From CAVTBX01 sp963733135 (GTDB taxonomy: Bacteria; Actinomycetota; Thermoleophilia; Gaiellales; Gaiellaceae): a stretch of DNA of 64,000 nt. The position numbers and the translations under genes were made by a program. The notes beneath the pieces were generated by a model. That model saw only the letters and a program-made list of their open reading frames with translations. It was not told the DNA's origin and did no database searches. The number at the start of each line of letters is the position of its first letter. Position 1 is the first letter of the stretch. The stretch covers positions 324,125-388,124 of the forward strand of contig CAVTBX010000007.1 in assembly GCA_963733135.1 (NCBI GenBank). The letters run 5' to 3'. Positions 34,160-42,726 of this stretch are shown piece by piece.

Positions 34160-35018
34160 TCCGGGCCAGGCCGAGGCTCACGAGCCCCTCGAGCTGCTCC
34201 AGCGAGTTGACGAGGCCCTTGGCCGCGACCACGCCATCCACGAGGTGCACGGCGAACGGGCTGCCGGGCACGTTCCAGCGGCGGAAGGTGTCGGGCTTCT
34301 CGCCCTCGTCGACGACCACGACGGAGACGCCGTCCCGGCCGAGGGCCTGCACACCGGGAAGGAGCTCGTGGCAGATCCGACAGGTCGGCGACACGAACGC
34401 GACGAGCTCCGAGCCGCGGCCGCGCAGGGCCTCGAGCCCGGGCGCCGGGGCGCCGAGGTCAGGGCCCTCGCCTTCGAGCTCGAGCGCGCCCTGGGCCGGG
34501 CCGATCCGGAGCGTGAGGACACCTACCTGGCGGTAGAGCGCAAGCACGAGGGCGCCCAGTGCGACCACGGCGAGCCCGAGGACGACGACGGCCCCGAGAA
34601 GAGCATCCTCCCGTGCCACCTCGGGGGCGCCGAACGCCGTCATGCCGGCCGCGAGCCCGGCAAGCCCGGCGAACAACGTCGCCCGAGCGAGCAAGAAGCC
34701 GGTCGAGCGCTCCGCGGCGCCGAAGCACCCGCAGCGCAGGCGTTCGACTCCCGCGGCGCGAACGCGCGCGACAGCGGCGACGAAGACGAGCGCGAGCACG
34801 AGTGCGGCGAAGGACACCGGCAGCGGAGCCACGCCCACGAGGAGAAGAACGCCCAGGACGGCCTCGGAGACCACTAGCGCGATCGCGGCCGGGCGGGAGA
34901 GACCCGCCGGCACGCCGTAGCCGTGGACGATCTCCGGCAGATCCGAACGCGAACGCGCCTTGCCCGCTGCAGCAGCGAGCAAGACAAGCCCGACCCCCAG
35001 GCGGAGCGCGGCGTCCAC
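34140..35018 (-). CDS. MauE-MauD fusion: membrane redox protein with thioredoxin-like domain
   Basis: 292 aa. N-terminal MauE/DoxX-type four-helix membrane region (AAGKARSRSDLPEIVHGYGV, LVVSEAVLGVLLLVG, the RLRCGCFGAAE Cys pair). C-terminal thioredoxin-like domain (from about residue 170) with VAFVSPTCRICHELLPGV, a MauD-like CxxC. MauE and MauD are separate proteins in methylotrophs and are needed to form the light-chain disulfides. Here they are fused. GTG at 35018 lies six bases after TAATCT (35030-35025), so the operon probably begins here with a leaderless mRNA. It is followed by the MauA-like and MauF-like genes. Confidence 0.82.
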   Translation of the reverse strand: MDAALRLGVGLVLLAAAAGKARSRSDLPEIVHGYGVPAGLSRPAAIALVVSEAVLGVLLLVGVAPLPVSFAALVLALVFVAAVARVRAAGVERLRCGCFGAAERSTGFLLARATLFAGLAGLAAGMTAFGAPEVAREDALLGAVVVLGLAVVALGALVLALYRQVGVLTLRIGPAQGALELEGEGPDLGAPAPGLEALRGRGSELVAFVSPTCRICHELLPGVQALGRDGVSVVVVDEGEKPDTFRRWNVPGSPFAVHLVDGVVAAKGLVNSLEQLEGLVSLGLARSVRAAV

Positions 35019-35070
35019 CGCAAGAGATTACCGCGTGCCTCGGCGGTATCCGGCGGAGGCGGAAGAATCC

Positions 35071-37818
35071 TTACTCGTCGACCTGGGAGTGGAGCTCGGC
35101 GCTCTCGAGGAGTCGCAGGAAGGCCTCCACGACGCGCGGATCGAACTGCGTGCCAGCGCTCTCGCGGAGGCGGCGCACGGCCTCGTCGACCGGCAGGCGC
35201 GAGCGGTATGGCCGGTCGGTCGTCATCGCGTGAAACGCATCGCAGACGAGGATGATCCGGGACTCGATCGGGATCCCCTCGCCTTTCCGACCATCGGGAT
35301 ACCCCTCTCCGTCGAAACGCTCGTGGCAGTGGCGGACGATCGGCCGAACGTCGGCGAGCCGGAGGATCGGAGCGAGGATCCGCTCACCCAACTCCGGGTG
35401 GAGCTGCATCACGCCTCGCTCCTCGTCCGTCAACGGGCCGGGCTTCAGGAGAATCTCGGACGGGATGCCGATCTTCCCGATGTCGTGGAAGAGCGCGCCG
35501 AGCTCGAGACGCTTCAGCCCGGCGGGGTCGAGCCCGAGCTCGGCACCGAGACGAAGGGCCAGGTCGGTGATCGCGCGTGCGTGCGACGACGTGTACTCGT
35601 CCCGCGCCTCGAGAGCGTTGGCGAGCGCCTCGACGGTCGAGAGGAACGTCTCCTCGAGGTTCTGGTACGCGGTCGCATTCAGGATCGCGAGCCGCGCCTG
35701 GTGGGCGATGCCGTCGAGGAGGCGCATCGTCCGCTCCGAGAGGCGCGTCTTGCGCGGATCGTCGAGGACGGCGACGAGCAGGCCCTTGCGGCTCGCGTCG
35801 AGCGGGATGGGGGCGAGCGCGAAGCGGCGCCCGTCATCCTCGGTTGGCACGCCGATCCCGGACAGGTCTGAGGGCTGGAGCGTGAACGGCCGCTCACGGC
35901 GGACGAAGCCCGAGATGCTGTCGGCCGTGATTCGCAGCCGCCGCACCTCGTCGGCCCCATTCTTGTCGTAGCCCCGAAACGCTCGCGGAACGAAGTCGCC
36001 GCCGGTGGTCTCCTGCATCCACACGGAGGCGCGGGACGACCCGAGGATCTTCATCGTGTGGCCGGCGAGACGGTCGAGGACGGCGTCGAGGCCTTCGGCC
36101 TGGGCGAGCTCACGCGAGAGCTGGAGGAGCGCATTCGCGATCTCAGCGCTCTCCTTCGCGCTCTCGGCTTCGAGCCGTTGCGCCTCGTAGAGGCGCGCGT
36201 TTTCGAGCGCGACCGACGCCTGACCCGCCAGCACCTCCAGGAGGCGCAGGTCGTCCTCGTCGAACTGGGCGACCCCGAGCTTCGAGAGGACGACTACGCC
36301 GATGACGCGGGCGCCGTAGCGAAGCGGCACGGCGACCATCGACTCCTCGATGTCGTCCGTTCCCGGGATCGTGACCGCAAACTCGCAGTCGAGCGCATTC
36401 CGGATGAGCAGAGACTGGCCGGTCACCGCCACGCGGCCCGTGATGCCCTCCCCCATCTTGCACCGGAGCGCCTCGGCGGAATCCTCACCGTAGTCGTCCA
36501 TGTCGTCGCGAAACGCAACCGGGAGCAGGTCGTCGGCGCCCTCGCGCACGTAGACGCGGCAGGCGTGGTAGTCGAGCAGCCCGCGCAGCTCGTTGACGAT
36601 GACCTCTCCGATCCTGGTCACGTCGTTCAGCCGGTTGAGCTTCCCGGCAAGGCTCTGGAGGAGCTTCAGGTGGGCGATCGAGCGGATGTCACGGCCCGAC
36701 CGCAGCGCAAGGTCGGGGCGTCCCTCCATGAGGCCGGAGAAGGCGACGACCTGATCCTTGCCCTGCGACTTCGCGGTCATCATTGCCGTCTCGGCGCACG
36801 CGACGAGCTCGCGCGGGTTCGACGCGTCGCCGGGGCCCTCGGCGACGCCGGCGGAGACCGTGATCCGCCCGGCGCCTTCGAGCTCGGTGTCGGCAAGCCG
36901 CTCGGCGACGCGGCGGGCGAGCTGCTCTCCCGAGGCCGCGTCGGAGGACGGCATCACGACCGCGAGCTCCTCGCCTCCGATCCGGCAGACGACATCCGAG
37001 CCGCGAACAGACGAGCACAGGATCTCGGCGAGCGCGACGAGGATCCCATCTCCCGTGCCGTGGCCGTGTACGTCGTTGACCTTCTTGAAGTCGTCGATGT
37101 CGAGCATGAGGATCGTGACCGAGTCGTGCATGCGGCTCGCTCGGGTCAGCTCGGCCCGGACGCGATCGTGGAAGAACCGGTGGTTCCAGAGGCCGGTGAG
37201 CGAGTCCGTCTGCGCCTGCTGCTCGAGCTGCGCGCGGATCTCGGCGTTGTCGAGCGCGAGCGCCACCGCGTCCCCGCAGCGCCCGACCAGCTCGAACTCC
37301 TCGTCGGTGAAGCGGGCGCCCTCGCCGAGGCGGTGGACGTTCAGGCATCCCTTCACCTGGCCGCGTGCGATGAGCGGCACGGCGATCATCGCCTCCGCCT
37401 CGTCGGCAGGAGTTCCGGGGACGACATACACGCGAGGGTCGAGGTGCGCATCGTTCACGAGCAGCGCCTTGCGATGCTCGACCGCCCAGCCCGTGATGCC
37501 CTCTCCGACCGCGAGCGGCGCCTCCATGATCTCGGCCGCCCAGCGGTCGCGCGAGAGCTCAGGCACGAGCCAGCAGTCGGCCTCGTCGATCCGGTACACC
37601 GTCAGGGTGTCGCACGGAACAAGGTCAGAGACCGCGTCGAAGATGACGTCGAGGAGATCGTCGAGGCCCTGCTCGGCAAGGAGGTCGTGGAAGACGTCGG
37701 CGAGCCTCAGGTATGGAGACGCTGCTGTGTCCTCGGCCGGGCGAAGCCTCTGGGGTGCACGGCGAGGCCCGGTGCCTGGGAACCGGAGCAGGCGGGCCGT
37801 GCGGCCCGGCTGGGTCAT
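35071..37818 (-). CDS. GAF-GGDEF-GAF-GAF-HD-GYP signalling protein
   Basis: 915 aa. Order: GAF (about 45-190, with GEGITGWAVEHRKALLVNDAH), GGDEF (about 200-365, RIGGEELAVVMP at the active loop, GGEEL form), second GAF (about 400-560), third GAF (about 575-720), HD-GYP (about 735-900, LGALFHDIGKIGIP, HCHERFDGEGYPDG, AFHAMTTDRPYRS). It could both make and degrade c-di-GMP under GAF control. GGEEL is a commonly active variant. No membrane helix. ATG at 37818 has GGAGG eight bases upstream. An earlier in-frame ATG (MEDSAM) overlaps that site and is less likely. Confidence 0.9.
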   Translation of the reverse strand: MTQPGRTARLLRFPGTGPRRAPQRLRPAEDTAASPYLRLADVFHDLLAEQGLDDLLDVIFDAVSDLVPCDTLTVYRIDEADCWLVPELSRDRWAAEIMEAPLAVGEGITGWAVEHRKALLVNDAHLDPRVYVVPGTPADEAEAMIAVPLIARGQVKGCLNVHRLGEGARFTDEEFELVGRCGDAVALALDNAEIRAQLEQQAQTDSLTGLWNHRFFHDRVRAELTRASRMHDSVTILMLDIDDFKKVNDVHGHGTGDGILVALAEILCSSVRGSDVVCRIGGEELAVVMPSSDAASGEQLARRVAERLADTELEGAGRITVSAGVAEGPGDASNPRELVACAETAMMTAKSQGKDQVVAFSGLMEGRPDLALRSGRDIRSIAHLKLLQSLAGKLNRLNDVTRIGEVIVNELRGLLDYHACRVYVREGADDLLPVAFRDDMDDYGEDSAEALRCKMGEGITGRVAVTGQSLLIRNALDCEFAVTIPGTDDIEESMVAVPLRYGARVIGVVVLSKLGVAQFDEDDLRLLEVLAGQASVALENARLYEAQRLEAESAKESAEIANALLQLSRELAQAEGLDAVLDRLAGHTMKILGSSRASVWMQETTGGDFVPRAFRGYDKNGADEVRRLRITADSISGFVRRERPFTLQPSDLSGIGVPTEDDGRRFALAPIPLDASRKGLLVAVLDDPRKTRLSERTMRLLDGIAHQARLAILNATAYQNLEETFLSTVEALANALEARDEYTSSHARAITDLALRLGAELGLDPAGLKRLELGALFHDIGKIGIPSEILLKPGPLTDEERGVMQLHPELGERILAPILRLADVRPIVRHCHERFDGEGYPDGRKGEGIPIESRIILVCDAFHAMTTDRPYRSRLPVDEAVRRLRESAGTQFDPRVVEAFLRLLESAELHSQVDE

Positions 37819-37922
37819 GGCGGAGTCCTCCATACAGTGCGCGCTAGTGGGAGCATCGTGAGGACGACGACCCCTCTGAATAGCTACGCCGGGGGAGACG
37901 CACGGGGGAGCCAGGGCCGGCA

Positions 37923-39578
37923 GTGAGCGATTCCTACACTCGCCAGCCGGCCGATCCGACGAACGAGGCAATCGCGGAGCGCCTCGAGGCCTTCGCCGGG
38001 CTTCTCGAGCTTTCCGGGGCGAGTTCGTACTCGGCCAGGGCCTACCGGCGCGCGGCAGACCTGGCGCGGAACATCGATGCCTCGCTGGCAGACCTCATCC
38101 GATCGGGACGGGCACGCGAGCTGCGCGGGATCGGGCCGGGCATCGAAGCTCGGCTCAGGGAGCTCGTGGAAACCGGGCGCATCGCGGAGCTCGACGAGCT
38201 CGAGCGCGAGGTCTCCCCCGCCCTCGTCGGCGTCGGCCGCCTGCTCGGCGTCGGAGCGGAGCGGATGACGGCGATCGGGAGAACGCTTGGAGTCCGTACT
38301 CTCGACGAGCTTCGGGAGGCAGCGCGACAGGGCCGGCTCGCAACCGTGCCCGGAATCGGCCCTAAGACCGAGGCTCGGCTTCGGGACGCGCTCGAGCGGC
38401 CAACCGATCCGGGGCCGCCCCGGCCGCTGCTCCTGAACCGGAGCCGCCCGCTGGTCGAGGAGATCGCGACGGCGCTCGGGGGCGAGCCCGCCGGCGACCC
38501 ACGCAGATGGCGCGACGCATCGGAACGGTTGGCCGTCGTCGTCGGCGCAGAGGATCCGAGGCCTGTGCTGGCGGGCTTCGAGGAGCTGCCGCAGATCGTG
38601 GCCGTCGTCGCGCGCGCCGAGCGACGCGCGACGGGAATCACGGTGGACGGAATACCGGTGGAGCTCGTCGTCGCCGAGCCGGCCCGCGTTGGTACCGAAC
38701 TCGTGCGTGCGACGGGCTCCCTCGAGTACGTCGCTGCACTCGGGCCGCTCCCCGACGCCCCGGACGAGAAGGGCGTCTACCGAGAGCTCGGCCTGCCGTT
38801 CTGCCCGCCCGAGCTCCGCGAAGCGCCGCACCGGGACAAGCCGCCGTCGCTCCTCGAGCTCTCGGAGGTCCGCGGGGACCTCCACTGCCACACGACCTGG
38901 TCGGACGGCAGGGCGAGCGTCGGCGAGATGGCGAGGGCGGCACGGGACCGCGGCTACGAGTACCTGGCGATCTGCGACCACACCCCGAGCGTCCGCGTGG
39001 TGCCAGGGCTCGACGCCGACGCCGTCCGGCGCCAGGCGGAGGAGATCGCCGGGGCCAACGAAGAGCTCGCGCCGTTCCGCGTACTCCGCGGCATCGAGTG
39101 CGACATCCTTCCGGACGGGTCTCTCGACCTCCCCGACGACGTGCTGGCCGAGCTCGACTGGGTGCAGGCGAGCCTTCACGCCGGGCAGCGGCGAGCTGCG
39201 CGAGAGCTGACGGCGCAGGTCACCGAGGCGATGCGCCATCCGGCGGTGTCGTGCCTCAGCCATCCGACTGGACGCCTGATCCGCCGCCGGCCGCCGAACG
39301 CGCTCGATCTCGACCGCGTTTTCGAGGTCGCGCTCGAGACGGGCGTCGCGCTCGAGGTGAACGGCCTCCCGGACCGGCTCGACCTCTCGGGCGAGAACGT
39401 TCGCCGGGCGCGTGACGCCGGCGTGGCGATCACGGTCTCGACCGACGCGCACTCGGTCCGCGGCCTTGAGAACATGCAGTTAGCGGTGGCCACCGCCCGG
39501 CGGGGCTGGCTGATCGCGGCGGATGTCCTCAACGTGCGTCCGCTCGCGGAGGTGCTCAGCCGGCGAGCCCGCGGCTAG
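37923..39578 (+). CDS. polX: PolX-type protein: degenerate DNA polymerase X domain + PHP phosphoesterase
   Basis: 551 aa. HhH regions (AYRRAADLARN, RELRGIGPGIEARLRELV, ATVPGIGPKTEARLRD), then the place of the polymerase palm, then a PHP domain (GDLHCHTTWSDGRA, EYLAICDHTPSVRV, GIECDILPDG, VQASLHAG, VSTDAHSV). In active PolX the palm has GS-x-RR and GDIDxL plus a third Asp. Here the equivalent stretch reads ALGGEPAGDPRRWRDASERLAVVVG and VPVELVVAEP-like (GIPVELVVAEP), with no metal-binding Asp pair. Polymerase activity is therefore unlikely, while the PHP metal residues are intact. GTG at 37923. Confidence 0.88.
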   Translation: MSDSYTRQPADPTNEAIAERLEAFAGLLELSGASSYSARAYRRAADLARNIDASLADLIRSGRARELRGIGPGIEARLRELVETGRIAELDELEREVSPALVGVGRLLGVGAERMTAIGRTLGVRTLDELREAARQGRLATVPGIGPKTEARLRDALERPTDPGPPRPLLLNRSRPLVEEIATALGGEPAGDPRRWRDASERLAVVVGAEDPRPVLAGFEELPQIVAVVARAERRATGITVDGIPVELVVAEPARVGTELVRATGSLEYVAALGPLPDAPDEKGVYRELGLPFCPPELREAPHRDKPPSLLELSEVRGDLHCHTTWSDGRASVGEMARAARDRGYEYLAICDHTPSVRVVPGLDADAVRRQAEEIAGANEELAPFRVLRGIECDILPDGSLDLPDDVLAELDWVQASLHAGQRRAARELTAQVTEAMRHPAVSCLSHPTGRLIRRRPPNALDLDRVFEVALETGVALEVNGLPDRLDLSGENVRRARDAGVAITVSTDAHSVRGLENMQLAVATARRGWLIAADVLNVRPLAEVLSRRARG

Positions 39579-39589
39579 TCGCGGCAGCC

Positions 39590-40606
39590 CTAGACCGTGA
39601 GGTGAGACTCGATGCCGAGCAGCGTTCGGGCTCCGCCGGCCGACTTCGCGCGGTACGCGGCGATGTCCGCGGAGCGGTAGAAGTCGTAGGGCGTCGCGTG
39701 CGTCTCGAGCGAGCGGGCAATGCCTCCTGAGAAGCTGCACTGGCCGCGCCCGAGCTCGGCGAGCCGCTCCTGCGCCCGCTCGGCCACGACCAATGCGTCC
39801 TCGGGGGCCGAGCCCGAGAGGATGACCGCGAACTCGTCGCCGCCGAGCCGGCAGACGATGTCCGTCGTGCGGGTCGACGTCGTGAGCGCGTGCGCGAGCG
39901 CCTGAAGCGCCTGGTCGCCCGCGGTGTGACCGCCGAGGTCGTTGATCCGCTTCAGCCCGTCGAGGTCGATGACGAGCAGGCTGAGGTCCTCCCCGGTCCT
40001 TCGGGCGCGCGCGACGGCGACCTCGAGGTGCTCCTCGAAGAGCCTGCGGTTGTAGAGGCCGGTCAGCCGGTCTCGCGCCGCAAGCTCTTCGACCTCGGCG
40101 TAGAGACGCGCGTTTCGAAGCGCGGTCGCGAAGACGTCGCAGATCGCCCGGCAGAAGTCGACGTCGAAGGCGTCGAACTCGCGGTCGCGGACGTCGATGA
40201 CCTCCATGAGGCCGATCGTCTCGCCGCGCGCCACGAGTGGAAGCATGAGCAGGCTCGCGTGCCCGCGCCGGACGAGCAGGTCGCGCTCGGCGGGATCAGC
40301 TTCAGGGTCGGAGACGCGCACCTGGACGGACTGCTGCGTCTCGAGCACGTGACGGGTCAGCGGGTACTGCGCGAGCGGATAGACGGCGCCCCCGGCGACC
40401 GTGATCTCATCCTGGCCGTCCAGGTACTCGACCAGCATCACGAGCGCGTCGTCGTCGCGCTCGAGGCAGGAGATCTCGGCCGCCGTCGCGCCCGTGAGCT
40501 CCGCGGCGCGCTCGGAGAACTCCCGCAGGACCTCGTCGAGGTCGAGCGTCGAGGAAAGCCGGTGCGACAGGTCCAGCAAGGCTTGCAATCGGTTCGCGGG
40601 GGCCAC
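39590..40606 (-). CDS. GAF-GGDEF diguanylate cyclase
   Basis: 338 aa. N-terminal GAF (about residues 5-160, LLDLSHRLSSTLDLDEVLREF, GETIGLMEVIDVRDREF), then GGDEF (about 170-330) with RDRLTGLYNRRLFEEHL, LLVIDLDGLKRINDLGGHTAGDQAL and intact CRLGGDEFAVILSG. An I-site RxxD is not obvious. It makes c-di-GMP. It is a single minus-strand gene whose 3' end faces polX across 11 bases. GTG at 40606. It and the HD-GYP proteins at 4.5 and 35 kb suggest an active c-di-GMP circuit. Confidence 0.92.
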   Translation of the reverse strand: MAPANRLQALLDLSHRLSSTLDLDEVLREFSERAAELTGATAAEISCLERDDDALVMLVEYLDGQDEITVAGGAVYPLAQYPLTRHVLETQQSVQVRVSDPEADPAERDLLVRRGHASLLMLPLVARGETIGLMEVIDVRDREFDAFDVDFCRAICDVFATALRNARLYAEVEELAARDRLTGLYNRRLFEEHLEVAVARARRTGEDLSLLVIDLDGLKRINDLGGHTAGDQALQALAHALTTSTRTTDIVCRLGGDEFAVILSGSAPEDALVVAERAQERLAELGRGQCSFSGGIARSLETHATPYDFYRSADIAAYRAKSAGGARTLLGIESHLTV

Positions 40607-40709
40607 GGGACCTACATCGGCCCCGACCGAGGCGTTCTTGACCGCGCCGACGGGTGAATCTCATCCGGGATGGGTGGTGATGCGCACGGGACGCATGCTC
40701 GGGCGCACC

Positions 40710-41186
40710 TCAGCCCGAGAGCGCCGCAACCACGTGCTCTTGGAGCCAGCTGAGGTAGGCGTAGAGCGCACGCTCCTCCGCTCGGGGGTCGCGCGGATCG
40801 ATCGGCTCAGCCAGGTCCTCTTCACTCACATCGAGTCGCGTCCCGAGATAGAGACGGAGATCGTTCAAGGCGCGAAGCCAGGCGTCGAGCTCTTCGGCCG
40901 AGACACGGTCGTGTTCGAGCGACTCGGCGAACGTCCGAAGCGCCGCGCGGCGCCCGCTCGTGAGCTCGCCTTCGGTGAGGCGCGCGTACTCGGCTTGTGC
41001 CTCTGCGTCGCCGTCCTCCGTGTATGCGGGCGGGAAGAGCCGCCGGAGAGACGGGTCGGTCGGCTCGTCGTCGAGCAGTCGCTCGAGCGCGACGGGCAGT
41101 GTCCGAAGGACCGCGCGTTCGCGACGACCGATCGAGATCCGGAAGTCGCCGGCCGGCGTGCGCTCGATGGGCGACCTGAGGAACAC
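40710..41186 (-). CDS. DUF2017 family protein
   Basis: 158 aa helical protein of the actinobacterial DUF2017 family, always found by clpS. Segments such as LPVALERLLDDEP, LRRLFPPAYTEDGDAEAQAEYARL, TFAESLEHDRVSAEELDAWLRALNDLRLYLGTRLDV and ERALYAYLSWLQEHVV are characteristic. The function is unknown. Conservation next to clpS suggests a link to the ClpC/ClpP adaptor system. GTG at 41186 is two bases after the clpS stop. The extended upstream frame is clpS in another frame. Confidence 0.85.
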   Translation of the reverse strand: MFLRSPIERTPAGDFRISIGRRERAVLRTLPVALERLLDDEPTDPSLRRLFPPAYTEDGDAEAQAEYARLTEGELTSGRRAALRTFAESLEHDRVSAEELDAWLRALNDLRLYLGTRLDVSEEDLAEPIDPRDPRAEERALYAYLSWLQEHVVAALSG

Positions 41187-41188
41187 GT

Positions 41189-41485
41189 TCAGTCCCGGCG
41201 CATGGTGGCCCACAGCCCGTGCGCATGGAGCCGCGCGACATCGAGCTCGGCGCGCTCCCTCGGCCCGGACGAGACAACCGCCCTTCCTTCGTGGTGCACC
41301 TGAAGCATGAGCTGCGTCGCCTTCGCCCGGCTGTAGCCGAAGAGCTTCTGGAGCACGAGCGTCACGTACGACATGAGGTTGATCGGGTCGTTCCACACGA
41401 TCACGATCCAGGGGCGATCCTCGACCCGATCCTCGTCGGGCGCGGGTTGCTCGAGCTCGACCTCTGCGGGAGCAAGCGTGCTCAC
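41189..41485 (-). CDS. clpS: ClpS adaptor protein
   Basis: 98 aa. The N-degron adaptor motif is WIVIVWNDPINLMSYVTLVLQKLFGYSR (short VWNDPINLMSYV), then KATQLMLQVHHEGRAVVSSGPRERAELDVARLHAHGL. It binds bulky N-terminal residues and delivers substrates to ClpC/A-ClpP. It starts with ATG after a short disordered N-terminus. First of the clpS-DUF2017 pair and just downstream of a tRNA on the same strand. Confidence 0.95.
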   Translation of the reverse strand: MSTLAPAEVELEQPAPDEDRVEDRPWIVIVWNDPINLMSYVTLVLQKLFGYSRAKATQLMLQVHHEGRAVVSSGPRERAELDVARLHAHGLWATMRRD

Positions 41486-41521
41486 AGACGTAGTGTGGCC
41501 GAGCGAGAGCCTCGCGACCAG

Positions 41522-41570
41522 CTAGAGGCTGATGTGAAAGCGGCGCGCGAATTTCACATCAAGCCTCTAG
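41522..41570. terminator. Long hairpin between tRNA(CAU) and clpS
   Basis: Arms CTAGAGGCT-GATGTGAAA (41522-41539) and TTTCACATC-A-AGCCTCTAG (41552-41570) pair over 18 bases with one bulged A. It begins one base after the tRNA gene. It probably terminates the tRNA transcript, though no T-run follows. Confidence 0.6.
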
Positions 41571-41643
41571 TGGGCCCGCCAGGATTCGAACCTGGGACCA
41601 ACGGATTATGAGTCCGCTGCTCTGACCGCTGAGCTACGGGCCC
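41571..41643 (-). tRNA. tRNA with anticodon CAU (elongator Met or Ile2)
   Basis: Acceptor GGGCCCG/CGGGCCC, D-arm GCTC/GAGC, anticodon stem GCGGA/TCCGT around CTCATAA (CAU), T-arm CCAGG-TTCGAAT-CCTGG. It is not the initiator, as the acceptor's first pair is complete. The CTCATAA loop and TGGTC variable region resemble tRNA-Ile2 as much as Met. The modifying enzyme TilS decides, and cannot be seen from this gene. Confidence 0.9.
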
Positions 41644-41658
41644 GCGGTGCGCGTGAGC

Positions 41659-41828
41659 CTAGATGATTGATCGGTAATTCCGGCACCGCCGGCTGGTGGC
41701 CCAGACACGGCGCGAGGCCGCGCCCTCGTGCTTGCCAAGGCTCACCAGCCTTGGCTTCGAACGATGACGCAGCCTCGCTTGGTCTGGGCCATCCCCAACG
41801 GCACCCCAATTACCGATCAACCATCTAG
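41659..41828. repeat. 170-bp cruciform repeat B, copy 1 (CTAG-bounded)
   Basis: Outer arms 41659-41679 and 41808-41828 pair with 20 of 21 matches, starting and ending in CTAG. Nested stems are TGGCCCAGAC/GTCTGGGCCA, GCGAGGC/GCCTCGC, and a central CCAAGGCT-cacc-AGCCTTGG. No ORF. Together with 41829-41965 it fills the 321-base gap between the tRNA and yjbQ. The rest of the gap has a GGAGGT ribosome site at 41952-41957 and a possible -10 (CAGAAT). Confidence 0.75.
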
Positions 41829-41965
41829 CCGAGCCCCCCGCCGAATCCGACCCCGCTCGACCGGTGGGTCGCCGGCAGGGCACGCTACATTTCACAGGGC
41901 TGGAATCACGGGTCAGAATAGACGCCGTCCCAAGGGCGATTGTTAGACGCTGGAGGTAGCCGGAC

Positions 41966-42418
41966 GTGAAGACGTTTCATCTTGAGCGCAGACTGCGGAC
42001 GAGTGGCGGTCTCGAGATCCGGGACATCACGGACGACGTCCGAGAGTGTGTGGCAGCAAGCGGCGTCGAGAACGGGATCGCCTGCGTGTACTCCCCCCAC
42101 ACGACCTGTTGCGTTCGGGTGAACGAGTTCGAAACCGGCTTCCTCGAGGACTTTGCGCGCATGATCCGGCGCCTTGTGCCGAGCGAGAAGTACTACGCGC
42201 ACGACGACTGGGATCGGCGGACGGAGAACATCTGCCCGGAGGACATGGAGTTCGGCAACGGCCACTCGCACTGCATGGCGATGCTCCTGGGCCCGGCCGG
42301 CGAGTCGATTCCGGTGCGGGACGGCGAGCTCGCCCTCGGCCAGTGGCAACGTGTGCTCTTCCTCGAGCTCGACCGCTCGCGCGACCGACGCTGGGTCGTC
42401 CAGGTCGTCGGGGACTAG
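41966..42418 (+). CDS. yjbQ: YjbQ / UPF0047 family protein
   Basis: 150 aa. Family core GIACVYSPHTTCCVRVNE, DWDRRTENICPEDMEFGNGHSHCMAMLLG and LGQWQRVLFLELDRSRDR. The conserved His and Cys residues of UPF0047 are present. E. coli YjbQ has weak thiamine-phosphate synthase activity. The physiological role is unsettled. GTG at 41966 with GGAGGT eight bases upstream. A GC hairpin 29 bases past the stop probably terminates it. Confidence 0.9.
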   Translation: MKTFHLERRLRTSGGLEIRDITDDVRECVAASGVENGIACVYSPHTTCCVRVNEFETGFLEDFARMIRRLVPSEKYYAHDDWDRRTENICPEDMEFGNGHSHCMAMLLGPAGESIPVRDGELALGQWQRVLFLELDRSRDRRWVVQVVGD

Positions 42419-42446
42419 CCCTCCAAGAAGAGACCCGGCAAGTGGA

Positions 42447-42466
42447 ACGGGGCCCGTAGGCCCCGT
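42447..42466 (+). terminator. Strong GC hairpin after yjbQ
   Basis: ACGGGGCC-CGTA-GGCCCCGT, a perfect eight-pair stem 29 bases after the yjbQ stop. No T-run follows, as is common at high G+C content. Confidence 0.5.
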
Positions 42467-42726
42467 CCGATCAAGTTCGGAGCCTCCGCCGCATGGAGGC
42501 CCCGCTCGCTGAGGCGTGCCCCCGCCGCATCGGGGCCGCGCTCTGCCTGCCTCAAGTCTCGACCGCTGGTCGATCGGACGTCCCCCCTCTGAGGGAGTTG
42601 ACCGCGTCACCCTTCCGCGGTTGACCGCAGCGCTTCACCGGTTCACCGAGTGAATCCCCCCGGCGCGCTGTCTCGAGGCGATGTTTAGCCGCGCCCCAGG
42701 CCGGAACACAGGCCATAGGACGGGGA
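42467..42726. other. Non-coding leader of the histidine kinase with two matching hairpins
   Basis: No gene found. Two GC hairpins share the loop GCCGCAT: GCCTCC...GGAGGC (42482-42500) and GCCCC...GGGGC (42518-42536). Two TTGACCGC copies follow (about 42597 and 42620), then a TAGGAC -10-like box (42716-42721) just before the kinase GTG. The repeats may be operator half-sites, but that is a guess. Confidence 0.4.
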
